From contig NZ_SMCQ01000022.1 in assembly GCF_004343035.1 (NCBI RefSeq), positions 1-49,621 on the forward strand: a stretch of DNA of 49,621 nt, in the 5' to 3' direction. The stretch is from Longibaculum muris. Lineage in GTDB: Bacteria > Bacillota_I > Bacilli_A > Erysipelotrichales > Coprobacillaceae. Under the pieces are notes generated by a model. It saw only the letters and a program-made list of their open reading frames with translations, made no database searches and was not told the DNA's origin. Both the position numbers and the translations under genes were made by a program. How positions within the stretch are numbered: position 1 is the first letter of the stretch; each line of letters starts with the position of its first letter. This document shows positions 15,073-24,292 of the stretch, one piece after another.

Positions 15073-15960
15073 ATGAAAGATAATGAGACCAAAAAAGAAC
15101 GTCATTATTATATGCCAGGACCAGGCAAACCACCTATTTATATTCAGGCTATTCTTTATAACAAAAAAATGACACCGCTTGATTTTTTCTATTTGACAGA
15201 TATGTTAGATTGGAGTCAAGAAGATGAAAATGCGATTATAGAACCATTAATAAAAACGCTTGCTAAATGGGGTGATACACTTATTTTTTCATTTGATGAA
15301 ATGATGGCTGAATTATTATATACATTAGATACAAGAAAAATAGCGCAAAGTATTTATAAAGGTGAAAACTTTTCAGCTGATGAATTTTTATATATACGTT
15401 GTGTTGCTTTGATTAATTCTAAGCCTTTCTACAATGCAGTTATAGCAGGAAGAAAAAAATTAAAAACAGATTTAGAATTTGAAACTCTATTATCGATTCC
15501 TGCACGTGCATGGGCAAGATGCCATCATAAACAATCTAATGAATATCCTTATCTCACAAAATATTGTTATGAAACCATGAGCAATAAAGAAGGTTGGAAA
15601 GAAGTGAGTGAAGATGATATTGACACTTATTTATCAAGTTTAACAGATCAACCATTGGATATAGAAGTTGCTAAATGTTCATGTGGTCATCATGAATTTC
15701 AAGTGAAAATTGATCAACAAAATCAAGTTATTCAATTGATATGTATACATTGTGGAGATGTTATTGAATTGTTTCATCATCAAAAACCAGAAGAATTAAA
15801 GTTGAGGATAAAGAAATGTTCCAATTGTAAACAAGATATATTTAAGGTTCATATAGGAACTTATATAGTGAATGAACATCAAAAGAAATACTATATTGGT
15901 GGCCTATGTCAAAAATGTGATCATATCTTTCTATTAATGGAAGCTATCATTCATATATAA
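15073..15960 (+). CDS. DUF4240-like protein with C-terminal zinc-ribbon-like segments
   Basis: A 295-residue soluble protein. The first about 165 residues fit the DUF4240 pattern (MTPLDFFYLTDMLDW, FSFDEMMAELLYTLDTRKI, DEFLYIRCVALINSKPFY, FETLLSIPARAWAR). The C-terminal part has two paired-cysteine units, CSCGHHEF...CIHCG and CSNCKQ...CQKCD, which look like two zinc ribbons. AGGGAG precedes the start. It is first in a same-strand run of uncharacterised genes to about 20 kb. The function of DUF4240 is not known; zinc ribbons often bind nucleic acids or proteins. Confidence 0.65.
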   Translation: MKDNETKKERHYYMPGPGKPPIYIQAILYNKKMTPLDFFYLTDMLDWSQEDENAIIEPLIKTLAKWGDTLIFSFDEMMAELLYTLDTRKIAQSIYKGENFSADEFLYIRCVALINSKPFYNAVIAGRKKLKTDLEFETLLSIPARAWARCHHKQSNEYPYLTKYCYETMSNKEGWKEVSEDDIDTYLSSLTDQPLDIEVAKCSCGHHEFQVKIDQQNQVIQLICIHCGDVIELFHHQKPEELKLRIKKCSNCKQDIFKVHIGTYIVNEHQKKYYIGGLCQKCDHIFLLMEAIIHI

Positions 15961-15983
15961 TAAAATGAAAGAGGGAGAAAAAT

Positions 15984-16844
15984 ATGGGAATTTTTAAAAG
16001 AAAATTAACACAAGAAGAAAAAGATTTTGATGCTAAATTTGATAAACAAATCAAAGACATATTCGTTCTTACTGAAGATGATATGGGAGCTGGCAAAAGT
16101 GGTAAAGAAGAATTATGGACAGTAAGTATACGTACTCTTGCCTATATAGATTTAACGACTCAAGAATTGGTAGAAAGAAAAAGTATATTACAATGGCTTG
16201 TAACGGAAAGAGAATGTCGTACGTCTAAAAAGAAATTGGGATTAGCAAAGGAAACAATTTATCAATTAAAAGTGAGAGAATCATTGCCATATATCAATCC
16301 ATACAATCAAAAAGAAATGGAAAAAGGAAAATGGTTGAAAGTTGAAGAAGTTGTAAAAAGAAATTGTCATGAACCACGTCTTGATGAAATATTAAAAGAA
16401 TATCAAAAAGATGTTGTGATTCATCCTGATGGATGTGGTGAATTAAAGTTAGATAAATCTTTAGGATTGTTTAGTGGATCAGGAATCTTCAATCAACAAG
16501 AATGTTTAATTCATTTAGATAAAGATGAAGAAAGTGAAACAGCAAATAATGCTTTACATTCATTAAAAGTTTTATTAGATGATTCTTGTCAATGGGATCT
16601 TAAAGCCAAACAATATGCTGCCCAGTCTTTAACAGATTTAGCCAATGATTGGGCGGATGAAGAAGGCGATGATGAAATAAGTGAAGAAGATTTTATAAAA
16701 CGTATATCAATTAGTGAAGTCTGTGTTTCTTTAGATGGGGATTTTGAATTGTTTTATGATGATGGTGATTTGTTTTATGGACATGTGATTATTGTCAGTG
16801 GAAATATTGAGAGTGGTTTTGAAGATGCTGATATAGCAGGATAG
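15984..16844 (+). CDS. DUF2262-like protein
   Basis: A 286-residue soluble acidic protein. The C-terminal 150 residues fit DUF2262: LDKSLGLFSGSGIF, then SLKVLLDD, AKQYAAQSLTDLANDW, ISEEDFIKRISISEVCVS and DGDFELFYDDGDLFYGHVI. The N-terminal about 120 residues (FKRKLTQEEKDFDAKFDKQI onward) have no motif I recognise. AGAGGGAG lies before the start, 23 bp after the previous gene. It is probably co-transcribed with its neighbours. The family function is unknown. Confidence 0.65.
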   Translation: MGIFKRKLTQEEKDFDAKFDKQIKDIFVLTEDDMGAGKSGKEELWTVSIRTLAYIDLTTQELVERKSILQWLVTERECRTSKKKLGLAKETIYQLKVRESLPYINPYNQKEMEKGKWLKVEEVVKRNCHEPRLDEILKEYQKDVVIHPDGCGELKLDKSLGLFSGSGIFNQQECLIHLDKDEESETANNALHSLKVLLDDSCQWDLKAKQYAAQSLTDLANDWADEEGDDEISEEDFIKRISISEVCVSLDGDFELFYDDGDLFYGHVIIVSGNIESGFEDADIAG

Positions 16845-16852
16845 GAGTCTAT

Positions 16853-17602
16853 ATGAATGAAGAATTTATAAATTTAACAACTGAGAATCTAACAAGTGAA
16901 CATCTGTGTTGCATTATTCGAACAAGGAAACCTCATCCTGGTGTAGAAGCAAAAAGAGCATGGTTATTAAAACGTCTTGAAGAAGGACATGTTTTTAGAA
17001 AACTGAATAAAAAAGCAGTTGTATTTATTGAATATGCACCATTAGAAAAAGCATGGGTTCCTATTGTTGGAGAAAATTATCTTTATATTTATTGTTTATG
17101 GGTAACAGGAGAAGAAAAAGGAAAAGGCTATGCCAAAGAACTTATGGAATATTGTTTGGCTGATGCGAAATCAAAAGGAAAGTCTGGAGTTTGTATGTTA
17201 GGTTCTCAAAGACAAAAAGCATGGTTATCAGATCAATCTTTTGCTAAAAAATATGGTTTTGAAGTTGTTGAAACAACAGAAAGTGGATATGAATTATTAG
17301 CTCTTTCTTTTGATGGAACAATCCCTCATTTTAGTCAAAGTGCTAAAAAAGAAAAAATTGAAAATCAGGAATTAACGATTTATTATGATGATCAATGTCC
17401 TTTTATTCATCAATATATTAATATGATAAAGGAGTATTGTCGTAGTCAAAATCAACCAGTTTCTTTTATTTATGTTGATACATTAGAAAAAGCCAAAGAA
17501 TTGCCTTGTCCTTTTAACAATTGGGCAGTCTTTTATAAAGGACAATTTGAAACAGTCAATTTACTTAATTTAGATTCTATAAAACGAATTTTAAAAAAAT
17601 AA
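16853..17602 (+). CDS. GNAT acetyltransferase with YoaP-like C-terminal domain
   Basis: A 249-residue protein. Residues about 1-150 form a GNAT fold with the acetyl-CoA loop GEEKGKGYAKELM (Q/RxxGxG/A type) and a preceding beta strand YLYIYCLWV. Residues about 175-249 fit the YoaP-like extension (LTIYYDDQCPFIHQYINMIKE, PCPFNNWAVFYKGQFETV), a thioredoxin-like segment with CPF. TAGGAG overlaps the previous stop region, 8 bp upstream. It is expected to acetylate a small molecule or peptide amine; the substrate is unknown. GNAT-YoaP fusions occur widely in Bacillota. Confidence 0.8.
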   Translation: MNEEFINLTTENLTSEHLCCIIRTRKPHPGVEAKRAWLLKRLEEGHVFRKLNKKAVVFIEYAPLEKAWVPIVGENYLYIYCLWVTGEEKGKGYAKELMEYCLADAKSKGKSGVCMLGSQRQKAWLSDQSFAKKYGFEVVETTESGYELLALSFDGTIPHFSQSAKKEKIENQELTIYYDDQCPFIHQYINMIKEYCRSQNQPVSFIYVDTLEKAKELPCPFNNWAVFYKGQFETVNLLNLDSIKRILKK

Positions 17603-17626
17603 TGTTTATGAAAGAAAGTGAAGAAT

Positions 17627-18040
17627 GTGAAAATAAAAGTGAATCGGCAAAGTGTCTGTATGGCTGATGATATGACTGATCATATAAAGGTTTATCAGTT
17701 AAAAGATAATGCAACTTATAAAACGTTATTTCATATTCTAAAAAAAGATAAATATTTTCCAAATGTTTCTGGTCACAATAGTGTTTGGGTATTAACAAAT
17801 CATCATTATCATTGTATATTCTCATATTTTACAAAAACAAATCATTTGTCAATGGGAATAGTTGAACAGAAATTAAAGAATATCTGCCAAGATTCTTATG
17901 ATGTGTATTTGCAATACTATTCAAGTCCAAAAGAATGGAAAAAGAAAATAGAAAGTATGTATGAAGGTGATACATATTCATTGTGGCGTGATGGTTGGTT
18001 AGATGAAATAAAGTATTGTGAATATGTGATGACATTATAG
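17627..18040 (+). CDS. Uncharacterised small protein
   Basis: A protein of about 137 residues that I do not recognise. It starts KIKVNRQSVCMADDMTDH, followed by alternating strand and helix segments rich in Tyr and His and ending in WLDEIKYCEYVMTL. It has no signal peptide or catalytic motif. The start is uncertain: GTG 17618 lies inside the purine-rich AAAGAAAGTGAAG, so GTG 17627 is preferred. It is 15-24 bp after the GNAT gene and just before the Cys-rich gene, so it is probably part of the same transcript. Confidence 0.6.
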   Translation: MKIKVNRQSVCMADDMTDHIKVYQLKDNATYKTLFHILKKDKYFPNVSGHNSVWVLTNHHYHCIFSYFTKTNHLSMGIVEQKLKNICQDSYDVYLQYYSSPKEWKKKIESMYEGDTYSLWRDGWLDEIKYCEYVMTL

Positions 18041-18054
18041 AAAGAGTGAGAAAA

Positions 18055-18492
18055 ATGTGTGAAGAATGTTATGTTGATGAAAAAAGAATAACACCCTTGC
18101 GTAATCCTTTGGATTGTTTAAAAAATCATACACAATATATTTGTGGAACTTGTGGTCGTTGTATTTGTATTGAGCGTGATCCAAAGAGAGGATTACAAAG
18201 GTGGAATTTTCCTTTTCAATCATTATCAATAGCAAAGCTTTATTTACGCAGTGCTGATTATACCATGAAAAAAGCTTGTGGTATTTATGAAATCAAAAAC
18301 AACAAAGGAAGAATTTCTTATAAGATATTTGCTGACAAGCATGATTTACAAATATATTTAGATAAAAATAAAGATAAGACTTGCTCGCAAATGGCACCTG
18401 TCTTTTCAGTGGATGAGTATAAGGAATTTGATCATACGCAAGTAAGAAAATTAACTTCTGATGAAATTATAAAATATATGAGCGAAAGATAA
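18055..18492 (+). CDS. Uncharacterised cysteine-rich protein, probably zinc-binding
   Basis: A 145-residue protein beginning MCEECYVDEKRITPL, then NHTQYICGTCGRCICIE, giving CxxC pairs for one or two metal sites. The remaining basic part (DPKRGLQRWNFPF, ACGIYEIKNNKGRISYKIF, DEIIKYMSER) is well ordered and carries no enzyme motif I know. ATG 18055 is chosen over GTG 18046 because AAAGAG lies before it. It follows the previous gene by 14 bp. Possible roles are metal sensing or nucleic acid binding; neither is shown. Confidence 0.65.
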   Translation: MCEECYVDEKRITPLRNPLDCLKNHTQYICGTCGRCICIERDPKRGLQRWNFPFQSLSIAKLYLRSADYTMKKACGIYEIKNNKGRISYKIFADKHDLQIYLDKNKDKTCSQMAPVFSVDEYKEFDHTQVRKLTSDEIIKYMSER

Positions 18493-18560
18493 TTCAAAAT
18501 GAAAATGTTTTTAATTGTTATAGGATTTATTTAAAATAAAATGGAAATGGAGAAAACGTT

Positions 18561-20069
18561 ATGGATTTAATAAATAAGTGTGCGATTTGGAATGAAAATG
18601 GAGAATATCAATTGATTGTTGATGCAATTGAGAGTTTAGAAAAAGAGAAGCTTACAGCAGAACTGATAAGTGAATTGGCTCGGGCTTATAATAATATTGG
18701 TAATCTAAAAAATAGTGATGGACAAGAATCAGAAGAATATTTCTATAAAGCTATTGAATTATTGAAATCAATAGAGGAAGATCTTGGTTCACAGCATAAT
18801 TGGAATTTCCGTATTGCATATGCATATTTTCATTTGGATCAAGATGTGAAGGCACTTCATCATTTTATGAAAGCTTTAGAATCTCGACCAAATGATCAAG
18901 ATACCATGAATTTTATAGAGGCCTGTAAGGAAAGCTTAGCACTTCCACGTTTTCAAAAACCATTTGCCAAACGAGTTGCAAGATGTTGGGATGTGTTTGA
19001 AAGCGAAGAAGCACATTTGCGAGCAATTATAGATGATAAAAATTATCAAGATTTAATTGCAGAATTTGAAAAAGTTTTATCTGTTGCATTTGATAATGCT
19101 TCTTTTGAAGTTGGATTTAATGGGATGAAATATGAATTAATCTTAACCCCAGAAGGTGATATTTCTCGTTTATATAAATATGTTTATTTTAAAAATCATG
19201 CCCCTTCTTCGATTTTTAAACATTGGAATATACTTGTAGGAAGGCAAGTGGAGGGCAGTCGAAATGGGAATACACCTAAACTTATGTTAGCTGCTTTTGA
19301 TCAAAAAGTTTCAGGTGAAGATGTGCAAGTATGGCTGACAATGAATGAAAATAAGAAATTTGTATTAGAACTTTATTGTGAAAAACTTGCTTTATTACAA
19401 AAAGAAAATGAAAAGGAAGTATGGTGGCTTTTCAATACGCTTTTGGATCAGGCACTTGGTGAAATCAATGCAATGAGATTGATTGAGGACGTCCAAATAC
19501 TAAAGCAACCAAAAAATGAAAAGTTTGTTTTATTAAAAGATTTAAGAGATGAAATAAGTAACTGTGAAGTCAATTTATCTAATGACCCGGATGAATTTCT
19601 TAATGAATATTTGTTTTATTCATTAGAACCTAATAAAGATGAAAATGCTGATTTGCGATTAGATATTTTTGTGGCAATGACAAGACATGCATATTTAAGT
19701 ATTGATTATATTGATAATAGTACGTTTTGTGTAGATGAATTTCATCGAGATGGTGCAGTTGCAGGATTTTTCTATTTTCCATTATATGTTTTTGCTGGTG
19801 AAGATAATTATAATCAAGCTGTGCTTGAATTTAGATATCATGTACAAGAAGAAATTGAAAGAGTTATTGGTGATGATGTTGTGAGTGTGATTGGTGGGGC
19901 AACAGGTATTTATTATGGATATATAGATTTTATTGCTTGGGATTTAATGGAGTTGCTTCATAAGGCAGAAGAAGTATTTGAAAAGACTTCTATACCATGG
20001 GTATCTTATCATTCATTTAGACGTGATGGGGAAAGTTTTTTGATTATGGATCATACTGATGATAATTAA
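18561..20069 (+). CDS. TPR-containing protein with a large conserved C-terminal region
   Basis: A 502-residue soluble acidic protein. Residues about 30-125 hold two or three TPR-like repeats (AELISELARAYNNIGNL, WNFRIAYAYFHLDQDVKALHHF, ALESRPNDQDTMNFI). The rest (about 165-502) is an alpha/beta region with paired segments (FEVGFNGMKYELILTPEGD, GRQVEGSRNGNTPKL, VIGGATGIYYGYIDFIAWD). TGGAG precedes the start. No catalytic motif is recognised. It may act as an adaptor for the preceding uncharacterised proteins, which lie on the same strand 68 bp upstream. A terminator follows at 20105. Confidence 0.65.
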   Translation: MDLINKCAIWNENGEYQLIVDAIESLEKEKLTAELISELARAYNNIGNLKNSDGQESEEYFYKAIELLKSIEEDLGSQHNWNFRIAYAYFHLDQDVKALHHFMKALESRPNDQDTMNFIEACKESLALPRFQKPFAKRVARCWDVFESEEAHLRAIIDDKNYQDLIAEFEKVLSVAFDNASFEVGFNGMKYELILTPEGDISRLYKYVYFKNHAPSSIFKHWNILVGRQVEGSRNGNTPKLMLAAFDQKVSGEDVQVWLTMNENKKFVLELYCEKLALLQKENEKEVWWLFNTLLDQALGEINAMRLIEDVQILKQPKNEKFVLLKDLRDEISNCEVNLSNDPDEFLNEYLFYSLEPNKDENADLRLDIFVAMTRHAYLSIDYIDNSTFCVDEFHRDGAVAGFFYFPLYVFAGEDNYNQAVLEFRYHVQEEIERVIGDDVVSVIGGATGIYYGYIDFIAWDLMELLHKAEEVFEKTSIPWVSYHSFRRDGESFLIMDHTDDN

Positions 20070-20104
20070 AGATGTAATGTTTTGTTTTAGATGAGATGAC
20101 TTTT

Positions 20105-20137
20105 AAATAACTACACCTTTTTAGATGTAGTTATTTT
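20105..20137. terminator. Intrinsic terminator, usable in both directions
   Basis: Perfect 11-bp stem AAATAACTACA (20105-20115) / TGTAGTTATTT (20126-20136) with a ten-base loop and a T run. It ends the TPR gene transcript just before the MazG remnant. Confidence 0.9.
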
Positions 20138-20149
20138 TTCATAACATAA

Positions 20150-20395
20150 ATGAAAATTAATGCGAAAGATAAGCTTTTATATATGTTTATTGAAGCAGGG
20201 GAAATGGCGGATATTATTAAAAAACAAGGTGATGAATCAATCATGCAAGATATGCCGGTTAGAGAACATTTTATTGAAGAAATGTGTGATACATTGATGT
20301 ATTTAAATGATGTGATGCTTTGTTATGGAATATCACCAGAAGAATTGGAAAAAGTTTATTTAAAGAAACATGAAAAAAATATGAAACGTTGGTAA
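20150..20395 (+). pseudogene. 5'-truncated MazG-like nucleotide pyrophosphohydrolase
   Basis: The 81 residues match the C-terminal two thirds of small MazG-like proteins: EAGEMADIIKKQGDESIM, HFIEEMCDTLMYLNDVMLCY, ISPEELEKVYLKKHEKNM. The metal-binding E-x2-E and E-x2-D elements are present. The N-terminal about 25-30 residues expected in the family are absent. The frame begins at an ATG with no ribosome binding site, 14 bp after a terminator, so it should not be well transcribed or translated. A rearrangement probably placed the terminator here. The family hydrolyses (d)NTPs. A functional short form cannot be excluded. Confidence 0.7.
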
Positions 20396-20434
20396 AATTA
20401 AAATATGAACACTATCTTGATTTTATGAGTGATA

Positions 20435-20474
20435 AAAAGAACGCAATTTATATAAATTTTAATTGCGTTCTTTT
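20435..20474 (-). terminator. Terminator overlapping the end of the second MATE gene
   Basis: A 14-bp perfect stem AAAAGAACGCAATT (20435-20448) / AATTGCGTTCTTTT (20461-20474). The last codons and stop of the minus-strand MATE gene lie within the hairpin. Confidence 0.85.
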
Positions 20475-21793
20475 AAATGTGTTTTTTTAATGATTATAAA
20501 AACAAGGATAAACGATAATATTGAAGATAGACTTTTACCTAAAGTTTCTCCTAACCAAAAAGCATTAGTAGAAATGAATGAAAGTAAGATATAAGTTGAA
20601 ATGACTTTTACAAATAAATCACTTAAATTAGAAATGAGAAAAGATGTCATATGCATAGCACTTCTTAATAAACTTTCATTCATATATTTAAATACACTGA
20701 TCAATAACATTGGAATTGAGCATTGTAAATAAACTTTAAAGAACAGGTAACCTTTTTGATAAGTTTCAATAGAAAAGAAAGGCATACAAAATAAATGTGG
20801 AATGATTAAAAAACAAAGAGAAATCAAACTTACATAGATTAAAGATATTTTTGCTAAAAAGATATAAATATCTTTAATAATTTGATAGTCTTTAGCAACA
20901 ATCAAACGGGCAGCATAAATAGAAAAAGCTTGAGTAAAACCTAAAAAGACAATGCGTGAAAGTGTAATCACTTTATTCACGGCAACAAATCCACTAATGA
21001 TTTCACTACCAAAAGGATTAATCATAGATTGAATAAAAATAAATGAACATGTAATAACAAATTGTTGAATAATAGAAGGTATTGTAACATGCATAAGCTC
21101 AAGAATCTGTTCCTTATGAAAATGTGGTTTTAATGTAAAACCAGGATAGTCTTTGATTTTTGTGTAGAGATAGAAAAATGCAACAAACATAAATATCATC
21201 TGAGAAACAATAGTTGCAAGGGCAGCTCCAAAGACACCTAAATGACAAACACAGATGAGTAATAAATCTAAAATAATATTGGTACAGCTTGATCCTAAAA
21301 CAAAATAAAAACAATGTTTAGAATCACCTAAAGCAGTTAAAATAGCTCTTGAAATATCATAAATATAAATAAAAGGAACACCTAACATATAAGTCAAAAG
21401 ATAAGTATTAGTAAGAGGTATTAATTCTTGAGGAAGTTGAATCCATTGATAGATAGTAGGCAAAAATAAAAAGCCAATAATCATAAAAAGAATAGATATA
21501 CCAAACGCAAAACTCATGACATTGACAGCCCCACTAGCAATCTGTTTTAAATCATTTTTACCATAATAACGAGAAAAAATAATTTCACTAGCAAATTCAA
21601 ATCCTCCTGATACAACAATCAACAACATGACCATTGTTCCAGCATTTCCAACTGCAGCTAATTCATTGACCCCTAAAAAACGACCAACAATCATTGTATC
21701 AGCAACATTATAAAATTGTTGGGTAAACATACTTAAAATAAGTGGAATAGAAAAGAAGAAAACTTCTTTATAAATCTTTTTTGATTGAAACAT
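20459..21793 (-). CDS. MATE family efflux transporter
   Basis: A 444-residue protein with about 12 membrane segments and the MATE N-terminal signature (MFTQQFYNVADTMIVGRFLG). The start is ATG 21793: AAAGGAG lies nine bases before it, while the TTG at 21802 would touch that site. It is divergent from a MerR regulator, and its promoter has the 19-bp spacer with central palindrome that MerR proteins untwist. It is therefore very probably induced by the MerR ligand and exports that or a related compound. It resembles the MATE gene at 1.8-3.2 kb in length and motifs but is clearly diverged. Confidence 0.93.
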   Translation of the reverse strand: MFQSKKIYKEVFFFSIPLILSMFTQQFYNVADTMIVGRFLGVNELAAVGNAGTMVMLLIVVSGGFEFASEIIFSRYYGKNDLKQIASGAVNVMSFAFGISILFMIIGFLFLPTIYQWIQLPQELIPLTNTYLLTYMLGVPFIYIYDISRAILTALGDSKHCFYFVLGSSCTNIILDLLLICVCHLGVFGAALATIVSQMIFMFVAFFYLYTKIKDYPGFTLKPHFHKEQILELMHVTIPSIIQQFVITCSFIFIQSMINPFGSEIISGFVAVNKVITLSRIVFLGFTQAFSIYAARLIVAKDYQIIKDIYIFLAKISLIYVSLISLCFLIIPHLFCMPFFSIETYQKGYLFFKVYLQCSIPMLLISVFKYMNESLLRSAMHMTSFLISNLSDLFVKVISTYILLSFISTNAFWLGETLGKSLSSILSFILVFIIIKKTHLKERN

Positions 21794-21822
21794 TGTTTTC
21801 AACTCCTTTCTTTGTTACTATA

Positions 21823-21853
21823 GTTATAAACTATCACGTTACGTGATAGTCAA
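21823..21853 (-). promoter_or_regulatory. MerR-type promoter with 19-bp spacer and 21-bp palindrome
   Basis: On the minus strand TTGACT (21853-21848) and TATAAC (21828-21823) are 19 bp apart, longer than the usual 17. ACTATCACGT-T-ACGTGATAGT (21830-21850) is a perfect palindrome centred between them. This is the classic arrangement activated by MerR proteins through DNA distortion. The same site lies in the 5' region of the divergent MerR gene, which suggests autoregulation. Confidence 0.85.
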
Positions 21854-21862
21854 GGAGAATTT

Positions 21863-22597
21863 ATGGAAAATTTAATGACTTGTGGAGAATTTGCAAAATT
21901 ATGTCATGTAAGTAAAAGAGTTTTATTTTATTATGATGAAATCAATCTTTTAAAACCAGCTTATGTGAATGAAAAAGGTTATCGTTATTATGCCTGGTAT
22001 CAATATGATCAAATGGGAACTATTCAATTATTTCAAAATATTGGAATGTCTTTAAAAGATATTCAGGCGCTTATTGATCAAAAAGATTTTTTGAAAAAAA
22101 GTACTGAATTACAAAGACAATATCAGATTGTTGAAAATAAGATTAAAGAATTTGAAAATATAAAAAAGAATCTTTTGTTTTTAAATCAAAGATTTTCAAT
22201 TTTACAACAATATGGGTTTTTAAATCTTTTTGAAGAAGATATTGAAGATGAATATTATATAAGAGAAAAAAGACCAGAAGGAAAGTTCTTTTTTGGTTAT
22301 ATGAATTATGGTTATCAATATGGGATTATCTTTGAAAGAGATTGTTTTGATGATTTTAAGTGGACTTTTAAAAGATGTGAAAAACAAGAAGCTAATTATA
22401 TCAAACCAAAGGGAAGATACTATGCAGTCTTTTTCCTTTTAAGAAATGAAGATATTTCAACATGTATACCAGAGTTTTTAAAAATGATTGATTATTCAAA
22501 AACAATAGGTCCTTTATATCATGAAGATTACTGTAGTGAGATTGCTGGGTATGAACAAAAATATGTCATTAAATTATCTATTCTAAAAAAAGTATAA
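21863..22597 (+). CDS. MerR-family regulator with effector-binding domain
   Basis: A 244-residue protein. Residues about 3-75 are a MerR winged helix (CGEFAKLCHVSKRVLFYYDE, NEKGYRYYAWYQYDQM, IGMSLKDIQALID), about 80-125 a dimerising coiled coil, and about 140-244 a small ligand domain of the GyrI/BmrR kind (KFFFGYMNYGYQYG, KPKGRYYAVFFL). AAGGAG precedes the start. It is divergent from the MATE exporter and close to a MerR-type promoter, so it should sense a drug or metabolite and activate export. Confidence 0.92.
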   Translation: MENLMTCGEFAKLCHVSKRVLFYYDEINLLKPAYVNEKGYRYYAWYQYDQMGTIQLFQNIGMSLKDIQALIDQKDFLKKSTELQRQYQIVENKIKEFENIKKNLLFLNQRFSILQQYGFLNLFEEDIEDEYYIREKRPEGKFFFGYMNYGYQYGIIFERDCFDDFKWTFKRCEKQEANYIKPKGRYYAVFFLLRNEDISTCIPEFLKMIDYSKTIGPLYHEDYCSEIAGYEQKYVIKLSILKKV

Positions 22598-22623
22598 ATC
22601 ATTCTATTCATTTTATGAAAATG

Positions 22624-24114
<1,491 letters not shown>

Positions 24115-24124
24115 TGGATGAATG

Positions 24125-24150
24125 AAAGACTATCAAAAGGATAGTCTTTT
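24125..24150 (+). terminator. Intrinsic terminator after the first GH1 gene
   Basis: Perfect 10-bp stem AAAGACTATC (24125-24134) / GATAGTCTTT (24140-24149) and a T-rich tail. Confidence 0.9.
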
Positions 24151-24237
24151 GTATTTTTACAAATGAGTATAGTTCTAAAGGAGATAATATCTGTGATTAT
24201 TTTATGATAAAAAATGATGCTTTAAGAGCAACTTGAC

Positions 24238-24266
24238 TTGTTTGGAAATTAGTGAAATGTTATAAT
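24238..24266 (+). promoter_or_regulatory. Promoter of the SBP-GGDEF-EAL gene
   Basis: TTGTTT (24238-24243), 17-bp spacer, TATAAT (24261-24266) with TG one base before, giving an extended -10. The ribosome binding site AAGGTGGGG follows at 24278. Confidence 0.75.
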
Positions 24267-24292
24267 TAGAAATAAGCAAGGTGGGGATGAAG

